Source: Longitalea arenae (GTDB taxonomy: Bacteria > Bacteroidota > Bacteroidia > Chitinophagales > Chitinophagaceae). From it: a stretch of 64,000 nt of DNA. The stretch covers positions 558,001 to 622,000 of the forward strand of contig NZ_JAFFJX010000002.1 in assembly GCF_016924755.1 (NCBI RefSeq), read 5' to 3'. The notes below the pieces were generated by a model. The model saw only the letters and a list, made by a program, of their open reading frames with translations, was not told the origin of the DNA and ran no database searches. Both the position numbers and the translations under genes were made by a program. Below are positions 10,605-19,359 of this stretch, one piece after another; position 1 is the stretch's first letter; every line of letters begins with the position of its first letter.

Positions 10605-10612
10605 TAGGTTTG
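10605..10612 (+). promoter_or_regulatory. Possible Bacteroidota -7 box before GH31
   Basis: TAGGTTTG matches the Bacteroidota -7 consensus TAnnTTTG and lies about 52 bp before the GH31 start. No TTTG box is visible at the expected -33 distance, so this is weak support only. Confidence 0.25.
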
Positions 10613-10663
10613 ACAATTTGATTGCATAACCAATACTTCTTAAGCAAAATTAAAAGGCTTGTC

Positions 10664-13084
10664 ATGATTAAATGGAGCACATTTTTCTTTTTGTTAACTG
10701 CTTTATCCATAAGTAATACTAGCAAAGCACAATCCTGCCAAAAAACAGATCTTGGAATTAAGGCAGTGATCAATTCCACTGCGATCGAAGTTCAGTATTA
10801 TAGTCCTTCAACTGTACGGGTGCTTAAATCTCCTGATGGTCGCCCTTTCACTAAAGAAAGTCTTTCTGTTATTAAGAAGCCGCAAAAAACAGCCTTCAAT
10901 GTTAAGCAGCAGGGTGATTTGGTAAACGTAAGAACGACAGCACTCAATGTTGCGCTTAACCTGAAAACCGGTGACATAATATATTCAACAGTAAAAGGTG
11001 AATTATTGCTGAAAGAAAAACAACACGGTGTAAAGTTCAGCCCTTTCAATGATGCAGGCAATACAACTTTAACCGTGCAGCAATTATTTGAATTGGACAA
11101 AGATGAACCCATATATGGACTTGGTCAACAGCAGGAAGGCAGGATGAGTCAGCGTAATGTAACGCTGAACATGGTGCAGGGAAACCTGGATGATTACGTT
11201 CCTTTCTTCCAGTCGGTAAAAGGATATGGTGTTTTTTGGGACAATTATTCTCCCACGGTGTTTACTGATAATGCCGAAGGCGCCTCGTTTAAATCAGAGG
11301 TTGGAGACGGTGTAGATTATTATTTCATGTACGGTGGCAATGCTGATGGTGTTATTGCACGCATGCGTGAATTGACGGGGCAGGCGCCCATGTTCCCATT
11401 GTGGACTTTTGGCTTTTGGCAAAGTAAAGAAAGGTATAAAAGCCAGGATGAATTAGTAGATGTAGTAAGGCAATATCGCAAGCTGGGTGTTCCTCTTGAT
11501 GGTATTATCCAGGACTGGCAATATTGGGGAAGCAACTATTTGTGGAATGCAATGGACTTTTTAAATCCTGAATTTCCTAACCCGCAAAAAATGGTGAGCG
11601 ATGTGCACAGTATGAATGCACACATGATCATTTCTATCTGGAATTCGTTTGGCCCCCATACAAAACAATACAAAGAGTTGGATAAGATAGGGGCCTTGAT
11701 GGATTTTACAACATGGCCGCAATCAGGTTCAGAAAAATGGCCGCTAAGACGTGATTATCCTTCTGGTGTTCGGGTGTATGATCCATACAATCCTGCCGCC
11801 CGTGATATATACTGGAAATATTTGAGAGACATGTATGTACTCGGGCTGGATGGCTGGTGGATGGATTCATCAGAACCAGATCATCTTGATGTTAAACCCT
11901 CAGATTTTGATAATAAAACATATTTGGGATCATTCAGGAAAGTTCGCAATGCATTTCCTCTGATGACTGTGGGCGGGGTGTCAACGCATCAACGTGCCGT
12001 CGATTCGGGCAAGAGGGTGTTTATCCTCACACGCTCAGCATTTGCCGGTCAGCAACGGTATGGAGCTAACACCTGGTCGGGTGATGTGACCTCATCCTGG
12101 AGCGCTTTGAGGAACCAGATCTCTGCAGGCTTGAATTTTTCACTTACTGGGATCCCTTATTGGAATGCTGATATTGGAGGATTCTTTCTTTCAAGGTTTA
12201 AAAGAAAGTTAGACGACCCGGAATATCGTGAATTATATGTTCGCTGGATGGAGTTTGGAGCTTTCACTCCCATGATGCGTTCGCATGGAGCAGATGCACC
12301 AAGGGAAATTTATCAATTTGGACAGAAAGGAAGTAAATATTACGATGCCATTGAAAAATACATCAACCTGCGCTATCATTTATTGCCTTATATCTATTCC
12401 ACATCATGGGATGTGACAGCCAATCAATCGAGCATGATGCGGGGCCTGGTAATGGATTTTCAAAAAGACAAAAATGCTTTGGATATTAACGATGAATATA
12501 TGTTCGGTAAGTCCCTGTTGGTAAGTCCGGTCACCAATGCGATGTATGTAAAGCCGGGGGTTAGCGAAAAAGAAACGATACAGGTAGAAGACTTCAGCAC
12601 GATCAGGGCAAAAGAAACCTATCTGCCTGCCGGGATTGACTGGTATGATTTCTGGACTGCTGAAAGATTTTCCGGCGGTACTAAAGTGAGCAGGCAAACG
12701 CCCCTCGATATCATTCCGCTTTATGTGAAAGCAGGTGCTGTCATTCCTGTAGGTCCTTCCGTTCAATATGCAGCAGAAAAAAAATGGGACAACCTGGAAA
12801 TACGAATTTATCCCGGTGCAAACGGGAAATTTGTTTTGTACGAAGACGAGAACGATAATTACAATTATGAGAAAGGCGTTTATTCAACGATCACTTTCAC
12901 CTGGAATGATGCAAAAAAGACGCTAAGCATAGGTGATAGAACTGGTTCGTTCCCGGGAATGCTTAATGAAAGAAAATTCAACATAGTGATCGTTGGTATG
13001 AATAAAGGTGTTGGAGAAAATGTAACGCGCCAGGCAGACAAGGTGATCACCTATACAGGAAAAAAAATGGTGGTAAAATTATAA
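10664..13084 (+). CDS. GH31 family alpha-glycosidase (alpha-xylosidase-like)
   Basis: The ATG at 10664 is preferred over an in-frame TTG at 10622 because it begins a clean signal peptide (MIKWSTFF...NTSKAQS). The 806-aa product has the GH31 TIM barrel with nucleophile D401 in WWMDSSEPD and acid/base D474 in WSGDVTSSW, plus C-terminal beta domains. GH31 enzymes release alpha-xylose, alpha-glucose or alpha-galactose. Next to a fucosidase, a GH2 and two GH43 genes, an alpha-xylosidase role on a xyloglucan-like glycan is a reasonable inference, not proof. The end of the gene abuts a decayed GH97 fragment. Confidence 0.88.
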   Translation: MIKWSTFFFLLTALSISNTSKAQSCQKTDLGIKAVINSTAIEVQYYSPSTVRVLKSPDGRPFTKESLSVIKKPQKTAFNVKQQGDLVNVRTTALNVALNLKTGDIIYSTVKGELLLKEKQHGVKFSPFNDAGNTTLTVQQLFELDKDEPIYGLGQQQEGRMSQRNVTLNMVQGNLDDYVPFFQSVKGYGVFWDNYSPTVFTDNAEGASFKSEVGDGVDYYFMYGGNADGVIARMRELTGQAPMFPLWTFGFWQSKERYKSQDELVDVVRQYRKLGVPLDGIIQDWQYWGSNYLWNAMDFLNPEFPNPQKMVSDVHSMNAHMIISIWNSFGPHTKQYKELDKIGALMDFTTWPQSGSEKWPLRRDYPSGVRVYDPYNPAARDIYWKYLRDMYVLGLDGWWMDSSEPDHLDVKPSDFDNKTYLGSFRKVRNAFPLMTVGGVSTHQRAVDSGKRVFILTRSAFAGQQRYGANTWSGDVTSSWSALRNQISAGLNFSLTGIPYWNADIGGFFLSRFKRKLDDPEYRELYVRWMEFGAFTPMMRSHGADAPREIYQFGQKGSKYYDAIEKYINLRYHLLPYIYSTSWDVTANQSSMMRGLVMDFQKDKNALDINDEYMFGKSLLVSPVTNAMYVKPGVSEKETIQVEDFSTIRAKETYLPAGIDWYDFWTAERFSGGTKVSRQTPLDIIPLYVKAGAVIPVGPSVQYAAEKKWDNLEIRIYPGANGKFVLYEDENDNYNYEKGVYSTITFTWNDAKKTLSIGDRTGSFPGMLNERKFNIVIVGMNKGVGENVTRQADKVITYTGKKMVVKL

Positions 13085-13103
13085 GAAGCAAACAAAGGCA
13101 GAT

Positions 13104-13298
13104 ATGGCCCGCCGCAAAGGAAATGATTGGTATATAGGGAGCATTAATGGAGAGCAAAAGGAAAAAAGGAAAATAATTAATTTTGATTTTTTACCGGATG
13201 GCGTAAAATATAAACTGACTTTGATTGCCGATGGAAAACACGATAAAGCTTTGCAACGCAATACATGGTTGTGGACAGAGCAGCTTCCGTTGATGTAA
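13104..13298 (+). pseudogene. GH97 C-terminal remnant
   Basis: A 64-codon reading frame beginning ARRKGNDWYIGSING, then a hydrophobic/charged strand pattern around FLPDG and IADGKHDKAL. This matches the usual end of GH97 alpha-glucosidases/alpha-galactosidases, where ARxKGxxWYIG opens the C-terminal beta domain. The catalytic barrel and the final strands are absent. It sits 20 bp after the GH31 stop, on the same strand. Most likely it is what remains of a deleted GH97 gene. It could also be translated as an orphan short protein, but it has no visible signal peptide. Confidence 0.55.
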
Positions 13299-13398
13299 AG
13301 TTGCTTCGCAGGGGTGGGTTTGCTATGTCGTTGATCCCAATGCAATAAGACAGTCAAAGTAATAATAGAATTATTCAAGTATAAAAGACTTCTACTCT

Positions 13399-15870
13399 AT
13401 GCATATCATTGTTTTGCCGCTTATTATCCTCCTGTTTACTGTGTCCCAACAAACAAGTGCACAGTCCGGTCTCAGCTTATGGTACGATAAGCCGGCTGAA
13501 CAGTGGGTGGAGGCACTGCCCGTTGGGAACGGTCATATAGGTGGAATGGTTTTCGGACGGGTGGAGGAAGAGCTTATCCAATTGAATGAAAGTACGCTCT
13601 ACAGCGGCGGCCCGGTAAAACAAGAGATCAATCCCAACGCCTGGCAATATCTTTCCCCGGTGCGGGAAGCGTTGCTGAAAGAACAGGATTATTCAAAGGC
13701 AAACGAGCTGGCCAAAAAGATGCAGGGTTATTTTACCGAATCCTATATGCCGCTGGGCGACCTGCTCCTGAAGCAATTGTTCAATGGACATACGCCATCT
13801 GCTTACCACCGCGAACTGGATCTTCGAACCGCTATTGCCACTACCCGTTTCACTGTTAATGGTGTGCGATATACGCGGGAAGTTTTCTGCGCAGCGCCTG
13901 CCAACGTAATGGTGATCCGTATTCGCTCCAGCGTTGCCGGCGCTATCGATCTTTCTGTGGCATTGAAAAGCCCCTTGCATTACACACTATCAGCAAAAGG
14001 GAATAATGAAGTGATCATGCGTGGTAAGGCGCCCGCCCATGTAGACCCCAACTATTACAATCCTAAAGACCGGCAGCATATTGTCTATGAAGATACTACC
14101 GGCTGCAACGGCATGCGCTTTCAGTGCCGGGTAAAAGCCCTTACCCAAACAGGCCGCATTACTGCAGATACTTCGGGCCTCCGGGTGCGCCATGCGACAG
14201 AACTCGTATTGATCGTATCCGCTGCCACCAGCTTCAATGGTATTGATAAATGCCCCGACAGCCAGGGAAAAGATGAACAGGCTATTGCTGCTACATTGAT
14301 CAACGAGGCCGCAAAAAGGTCTTATGCTGATTTGCGACAGCAGCATGTGAAAGATTTTCAACGCTATTTTAACCGCGTTTCGTTTATACTTAAGGATACT
14401 GGCGTTGCAGCCAATAGCTCCAGTTTGTTGCCTACAGACAAACGATTAAAAGCGTATTCTGAAGGTGCGTATGATCCTGCATTGGAGACCCTATACTACC
14501 AGTTCGGGCGTTACCTGCTGATCTCTTCATCGCGGCCGGGAGGGCCACCGGCTAATTTACAGGGCATCTGGAACAAAGAATTGAGAGCACCCTGGAGCTC
14601 CAACTATACGATCAACATCAATACGCAGATGAATTACTGGCCGGCAGAAAGCACCAATCTGTCTGAAATGCATATGCCGCTGCTGCAGTGGTTGAAGGCG
14701 CTTTCTGTAACCGGCGCCCGGGTAGCCCGTGAGTTTTATCATGCCAATGGCTGGGTGGCGCATCATAATTCCGATATCTGGGCTTGCGCCAACCCGGTAG
14801 GAGACCTTGGGGCCGGAGATCCCGTGTGGGCCAACTGGTATATGGGCGGCAACTGGCTTTGCCAGCATTTGTGGGAGCATTACGCATTTACAGGGGATAA
14901 AAAATTTCTGGCAGAAGCGTATCCACTCATGAAGCAGGCTGCTTTATTCAGCCTTGACTGGCTGGTGAAGGACAGCAGTGGTTATTGGGTAACGGCGCCT
15001 TCTACCTCTCCGGAAAATAAATTCCGCGATGAAAAAGGACGGGCACAGGCGGTATCTGTTGCTACAACGATGGATATGTCCATCATCTGGGACCTTTTTA
15101 CTAATGTAATTGAAGCGTCCGAAGCGTTGAATACAGATCTGTCATTCCGCAACCGGCTGATCGAAGTAAAAAAGGATCTATATCCACTAAAAAAAGGAAG
15201 CCAGGGCGAATTGCTGGAATGGTATAAAGAGTTTGCAGAAACGGATCCGCAGCACCGCCATGTATCGCACCTGTTTGGTTTGCATCCTGGCCGGCAGATA
15301 TCGAAGAACAATACGCCTGATTTTTTTGCCGCAGCAAAGAAAACGCTGGAGATAAGAGGAGATGCCGGTACCGGCTGGAGCCGCGGATGGAAGATCAACT
15401 GGTGGGCGCGTTTGCTGGATGGCGACCATGCCTACAAACTCATCCGTCAGCTGCTGAACTATTCCGGCGCCGATGGAAAAGGCGGAGGCGGCACTTACCC
15501 AAACCTGTTTGATGCGCATCCGCCGTTCCAGATAGATGGCAACTTTGCCGGAACCGCCGGTATGACGGAAATGCTGTTGCAAAGCCATTTGGGAGAAATA
15601 CATCTTTTACCCGCCCTGCCAGCTGCATGGAAAGAAGGAGCCGTAAGAGGACTGAAAGCCCGTGGCGGATTTACTATAGATATACAATGGGCAGGAGGGA
15701 AACTGATGAAAGCCACGGTCACGGCAGCCAATGATGGCATATGCCGGATCAGGAACAACAGGGATTTCATTGTTAATGCAGCCAGGGCAAAACAGGAAGG
15801 TGATGCGTTCGTACTTTCAATAAAAATGAAGAAAGGGCAGCAATACAATATTCGACCGATTGCCCTTTAA
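13399..15870 (+). CDS. GH95 alpha-L-fucosidase
   Basis: Signal peptide (to about TSAQS, residue 24), then the family's typical opening LWYDKPAEQWVEALPVGNG and LNESTLYSGGP. Active-site candidates by family pattern are N412 (QMNYWPAE), E539 (TSPENKF) and D713 (FQIDGNFAG). Its 823 aa is the normal GH95 length. GH95 enzymes are inverting, mostly alpha-1,2-L-fucosidases, with some acting on alpha-L-galactose. They are common in xyloglucan and pectin side-chain loci. It lies on the same strand between GH31 and GH2, 141 bp before the latter. Confidence 0.92.
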   Translation: MHIIVLPLIILLFTVSQQTSAQSGLSLWYDKPAEQWVEALPVGNGHIGGMVFGRVEEELIQLNESTLYSGGPVKQEINPNAWQYLSPVREALLKEQDYSKANELAKKMQGYFTESYMPLGDLLLKQLFNGHTPSAYHRELDLRTAIATTRFTVNGVRYTREVFCAAPANVMVIRIRSSVAGAIDLSVALKSPLHYTLSAKGNNEVIMRGKAPAHVDPNYYNPKDRQHIVYEDTTGCNGMRFQCRVKALTQTGRITADTSGLRVRHATELVLIVSAATSFNGIDKCPDSQGKDEQAIAATLINEAAKRSYADLRQQHVKDFQRYFNRVSFILKDTGVAANSSSLLPTDKRLKAYSEGAYDPALETLYYQFGRYLLISSSRPGGPPANLQGIWNKELRAPWSSNYTININTQMNYWPAESTNLSEMHMPLLQWLKALSVTGARVAREFYHANGWVAHHNSDIWACANPVGDLGAGDPVWANWYMGGNWLCQHLWEHYAFTGDKKFLAEAYPLMKQAALFSLDWLVKDSSGYWVTAPSTSPENKFRDEKGRAQAVSVATTMDMSIIWDLFTNVIEASEALNTDLSFRNRLIEVKKDLYPLKKGSQGELLEWYKEFAETDPQHRHVSHLFGLHPGRQISKNNTPDFFAAAKKTLEIRGDAGTGWSRGWKINWWARLLDGDHAYKLIRQLLNYSGADGKGGGGTYPNLFDAHPPFQIDGNFAGTAGMTEMLLQSHLGEIHLLPALPAAWKEGAVRGLKARGGFTIDIQWAGGKLMKATVTAANDGICRIRNNRDFIVNAARAKQEGDAFVLSIKMKKGQQYNIRPIAL

Positions 15871-16011
15871 TGGTAACGATAGCGGATACAACTTACCTTT
15901 TGTGTGTAATGATAATTCGCGACAGCATTAAACAGCGCCTTCTCATGTAAGTTAAAGCTTGATACAGACAAATGGAAGGGAATTACTCAAATATAAAGGA
16001 AGATCATTATA

Positions 16012-17805
16012 ATGAATAAAAACAAAAGAACGAAAGAATGGGTATTGGCTCTTTTGTTCATTTTTCATATCGCAGAGATTGTTAGCGCCCAGACCGCAAT
16101 GATAAATATCCAATCCAGGAATTTAACGAGTTTAAATGGTGAATGGAGCGTTATTATAGACCCAACCGGAAGTGGTCAATGGCAACAGGTTTGGTTAGAA
16201 AAAAAACCACAAAAGAAAACCGACTTTTTTGAGTATTCGTTTCAGGGCGCTCCGGTATTGAAAGTGCCCGGTGATTTTAATTCCCAATTGTGCGAACTGA
16301 CTTATTATGAAGGAACAGTCTGGTACAAAAAAGAATTTAATTATACCATCCAAACGGGGAGGAGACTCTTTCTTCATTTCGGGGCTATTAATTATTCGGC
16401 CGATGTGTATTTGAATGGTGAAAAAATAGGAAGCCATGAAGGTGGATTTACTCCTTTTCAGTTTGAAATTACCGGCAAAGTAAAAGCGGGATCAAATGCC
16501 ATAGTTGTTAAAGTAAATAATATGCGTCACAAGAACGGACTGCCGGGCCTTGGGTACGATTGGTTAAACTATGGCGGCATGACACGTGATGTTCATCTTA
16601 TTGAAACCGGCAACACGTATATTGAAGATTATAGCATTCAATTAAAAAAGGGCAGTTTAAATACTGTTTTGGGTTGGGTACGATTGAATGGAATGCGATC
16701 AGCGCAGAATATCAGAATCAAGATTCCCGAACTCAAGATCCTTTATAAAGCAAGAACAGACAATGAAGGCGTGGCAAAGGTGGAATTTTCATCCGCTTTT
16801 GAGTTATGGTCTCCTGAATCTCCCAAACGGTATATGGTAATTATCGAAACTGAAACGGATACCGTTGTAGATAATATAGGGTTCAGATCTATTGAAGTGA
16901 AAGGAAGCAAAGTACTGCTAAACGGAAAACAGATCTTTTTGAAAGCGGTTAATATTCATGAAGAAAATCCAAACAAAGGAACCCGTGCATTTTCAAAAGA
17001 GGATGCTGTTTTATTATTGAATACAGCCAAAGAGTTAGGGTGTAATCTCGTTCGGTTGGCGCACTATCCGCACAACGAGCATATGGTTAAAGAAGCTGAA
17101 AAGATGGGGTTGATGGTATGGAGCGAAATGCCGGTATACCAGCATATTGAATTTGCCGATAGTTCAGTTGTACCTAAAATGGAGATAATGCTTCAGGAGA
17201 TGATCCGCAGAGACAGAAATCGCTGCGCGGTCACCATTTGGAGCCTTTCGAACGAAACCTATCCGGGAACGCCGGGCCGTAATAAAGCACTTGCTGAACT
17301 TACAAAAAAATGCAAAGCCATTGATTCTGCACGATTGACCACGCATGTTATAAATACCCAGCGATACGAAAACAATTCCTTCGATGTATGGGATACACTT
17401 CACCGGCATGCCGACATTATTTCCATCAATGAATATATTGGATGGTACATTCCCTGGCAGGGTTTACCCGCAGCCGCAAAATGGAAATTGGTCTGTCCCG
17501 AAAAACCGGTATTTATTGCTGAGTTTGGCGGTGAAGCTTTATATGGCAACCGGCATGAGCCACCCGATGAAGCCGCTTATTGGACTGAAGACTACCAGGC
17601 AAAAATATATACTGATCAAATAGAAATGTTCAATACGATCCCCAACTTATGCGGAGTATGTCCCTGGCTGTTGTTTGACTACCGGTCATTAGGGAGAATG
17701 CACCCTGTTTATCAGAAAGGCTACAACCGGAAAGGGTTGTTGTCTGATAAAGGCGATAAGAAGAAGGCCTGGTATATAATGAAAGCGTATTATAAAGGCA
17801 AATAA
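16012..17805 (+). CDS. GH2 glycoside hydrolase (beta-galactosidase/glucuronidase type)
   Basis: Secreted (signal peptide to about residue 28, IVSAQ). It has an N-terminal jelly-roll sugar-binding domain, an immunoglobulin-like middle domain and a TIM barrel. The likely acid/base is E415 in WSLSNET and the likely nucleophile E504 in FIAEFGGE. At 597 aa it is a short GH2 of the glucuronidase-like size. The block context favours a beta-galactosidase role, but beta-glucuronidase is equally possible by sequence. It is the last gene of the + strand glycosidase series; the DNA after it is debris. Confidence 0.9.
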   Translation: MNKNKRTKEWVLALLFIFHIAEIVSAQTAMINIQSRNLTSLNGEWSVIIDPTGSGQWQQVWLEKKPQKKTDFFEYSFQGAPVLKVPGDFNSQLCELTYYEGTVWYKKEFNYTIQTGRRLFLHFGAINYSADVYLNGEKIGSHEGGFTPFQFEITGKVKAGSNAIVVKVNNMRHKNGLPGLGYDWLNYGGMTRDVHLIETGNTYIEDYSIQLKKGSLNTVLGWVRLNGMRSAQNIRIKIPELKILYKARTDNEGVAKVEFSSAFELWSPESPKRYMVIIETETDTVVDNIGFRSIEVKGSKVLLNGKQIFLKAVNIHEENPNKGTRAFSKEDAVLLLNTAKELGCNLVRLAHYPHNEHMVKEAEKMGLMVWSEMPVYQHIEFADSSVVPKMEIMLQEMIRRDRNRCAVTIWSLSNETYPGTPGRNKALAELTKKCKAIDSARLTTHVINTQRYENNSFDVWDTLHRHADIISINEYIGWYIPWQGLPAAAKWKLVCPEKPVFIAEFGGEALYGNRHEPPDEAAYWTEDYQAKIYTDQIEMFNTIPNLCGVCPWLLFDYRSLGRMHPVYQKGYNRKGLLSDKGDKKKAWYIMKAYYKGK

Positions 17806-17846
17806 ATGGGCTCCGGCAGGGCGACTGGTATGGACGGTTCATGTGA

Positions 17847-17926
17847 CCCCATTACGGACATCCATTCAAAGCCGGGTTTAAGGAAGTGATCAATGATTGG
17901 AAGGCTCAGCATGACATGCCTCGACG
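17847..17926 (+). pseudogene. Possible sialate O-acetylesterase-like fragment
   Basis: In one frame after an in-frame TGA, the segment reads PHYGHPFKAGF then KEVINDWKAQHDMP. The stretch FKEVINDWK resembles the conserved region of secreted sialate/acetylxylan-type O-acetylesterases (F...I.DWR.....PF). No start or remainder of such a gene is present. The fragment stops exactly where the group II intron-like sequence begins. It is too short for a firm family call. Confidence 0.3.
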
Positions 17927-18120
17927 GTGCGCCCAGAGTGCTACAGGAATGGGTGTCAAGTGCTCTAAGTGGGTTTTGAGACTTGTCTGAGTCCAGGTTA
18001 CACATGCCTTCCATGTGCTATAACCCATCAATTCAACCGAAAATCACCCGCAGGCTGCTTTACCGTACACACTTCTATGTACCTGCCAATCGGGATTAGC
18101 AAGCAGTCCCTTAACTTAAC
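17927..18120 (+). mobile_element. Group II intron 5' fragment (domain I-like), no ORF
   Basis: Starts with GTGCGCCCAGAG and, 24 bases in, has GGGTGTCAAGT. Both elements resemble the 5' end of mitochondrial-like (IIA) bacterial group II introns such as Ll.LtrB. A hairpin follows: GGTTA+CACATG (17996-18006) pairs with CATGTG...TAACC (18012-18025), and then AACCGAAAA. No reverse-transcriptase reading frame and no recognisable domain V were found, so this is a truncated remnant. The 3' limit is approximate. Confidence 0.45.
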
Positions 18121-18239
18121 CCCTGTAATATTATTTTTTCGTTTGATATGATCTTAGCTTTGACATGAAATACGATAGCAAAAAGCTCAGCTACTGTATA
18201 GTGTTAGTTAACCTTGTAATTTACCATTAAACCCTTATT

Positions 18240-18773
18240 ATGACATATCTGCACTGGTTAAAGAACATGGGAAAACCAGGATCCGCTACCCGGGTTTCAA
18301 TGATGTATAACTGGGTAACCAGGAATATCAGGATCAACTACTTTCTCATCTTTCTCTTTGCATATACGGCTGCCAGTAAATTACACCTCTTTTCTTACGG
18401 CGCCTCCTTTACCTGGGAAAGCTTTCAATTCGTTGACCTGACTGCATTTAAGGAAGCCATGGCTAAATCGCCTGTGTTACGCCCTTATTTACATGTGCTT
18501 GCCTGGATGATACCTGTAAGTGAAATAGCAGCCTGCCTGCTGTTGCTGTTCAATAAAACAAAACTGGCAGGTTATTATCTTTCCCTTCTTTTGCTCACTT
18601 TATTTACGGCATATATTATTTACATCCTGAACGCTTATTCGCACAATCTGCCTTGTGTTTGTGGTGGGGTTATTTCCTTAATGTCATGGACCCAGCACCT
18701 CGTATTCAACTACTTCTTTATTGCTATAACAATAAGAGCTATTTACATCATGCTCAGGTTATACCGGAATTAA
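18240..18773 (+). CDS. MauE/DoxX-like membrane protein with CxCGG motif
   Basis: A 177-aa protein with about four transmembrane helices and an extracytoplasmic-type motif NLPCVCGGVISLMSW before the last helix. This pattern is seen in Bacteroidota MauE/DoxX-like redox membrane proteins. MauE relatives are thought to handle disulfide or quinone redox chemistry at the membrane. The start could also be the ATG at 18300, which would trim a non-hydrophobic N-terminus. The DUF6520-like gene follows 136 bp downstream on the same strand, a pairing common in this phylum. Function unproven. Confidence 0.7.
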   Translation: MTYLHWLKNMGKPGSATRVSMMYNWVTRNIRINYFLIFLFAYTAASKLHLFSYGASFTWESFQFVDLTAFKEAMAKSPVLRPYLHVLAWMIPVSEIAACLLLLFNKTKLAGYYLSLLLLTLFTAYIIYILNAYSHNLPCVCGGVISLMSWTQHLVFNYFFIAITIRAIYIMLRLYRN

Positions 18774-18793
18774 TCAGCCAGGCAGTCACTGCA

Positions 18794-18801
18794 TAAATTT
18801 G
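18794..18801 (+). promoter_or_regulatory. Possible -7 box before the DUF6520-like gene
   Basis: TAAATTTG fits the Bacteroidota TAnnTTTG -7 consensus 108 bp before the next start. No clear -33 TTTG is present. It would give the small secreted protein its own transcript. Confidence 0.22.
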
Positions 18802-18909
18802 TGGCGATGCCGGTTATCAATAGATTTTTGTTGCAACAAAAAGGGTAAAGTCTGCGCCCGCCGATGCAGGCATGTTTATACATTTAATAACTAAAAATTC
18901 ATTTAAACT

Positions 18910-19293
18910 ATGAAACGCTTCAAAATGGGTATGTCCGTTATGGTATTTGTGCTTGCTATTACTGCATCTTTTGCATTCCGTACCGTGGAATCAAAAAACA
19001 TGGCAAATTTCACCTGTACCTGGTTCGATTTTACGGGCACACCGGGTGAGGAGTATGATCCCACCAAGTATGTGTTGTCTGCCGGAACAGCTTCCTGCCC
19101 CGATCAGGGCGGCGATCTGTGCGGCGCCTGTGTAGACCCAAGTGATATTTACAGCTCAGGCCCTTATGCGGGGAAGCCAAAGGTTGATGATATTACTTCC
19201 GCCATTTCGAATGTAGTTACTTATGCGTTGATGACCGGCGAAGATAATCCGCAATCAGACTTCAATGAAATTGCTGAATTGAAAGCGCCTTAA
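18910..19293 (+). CDS. DUF6520-like small exported protein
   Basis: 127 aa with an N-terminal hydrophobic export segment (residues about 5-22, ending SFA-FRT) and a mature part with four cysteines (FTCTWFDF, ASCPDQ, DLCGACVD). This fits the small Bacteroidota DUF6520 family, whose role is unknown. It follows a MauE-like membrane protein and ends at a strong bidirectional terminator. The paired Cys residues and the redox-type neighbour suggest it may be a substrate or partner of the membrane protein; that is inference. Confidence 0.65.
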   Translation: MKRFKMGMSVMVFVLAITASFAFRTVESKNMANFTCTWFDFTGTPGEEYDPTKYVLSAGTASCPDQGGDLCGACVDPSDIYSSGPYAGKPKVDDITSAISNVVTYALMTGEDNPQSDFNEIAELKAP

Positions 19294-19308
19294 TATTTTA
19301 AAAAAAAT

Positions 19309-19347
19309 AAAGCCTGCCACACTAGAAGTGTAGCAGGCTTTATTTTT
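19309..19347 (+). terminator. Bidirectional terminator between convergent genes
   Basis: Stem AAAGCCTGC (19309-19317) with GCAGGCTTT (19333-19341) and an inner ACACT/AGTGT stem. T-runs lie on both sides (TTTTTT to the right, an A-run to the left). It serves the DUF6520-like gene and, on the other strand, the T9SS gene. Confidence 0.9.
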
Positions 19348-19359
19348 TAATGACCCTGT

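Noticed and set aside
10622-10663. TTG start for the GH31 gene
   Set aside because: The ATG at 10664 directly begins the signal peptide; the extra residues add charged sequence before it.
15187-15603. 138-codon frame antisense to GH95
   Set aside because: Lies fully inside the GH95 catalytic region, no recognisable protein pattern.
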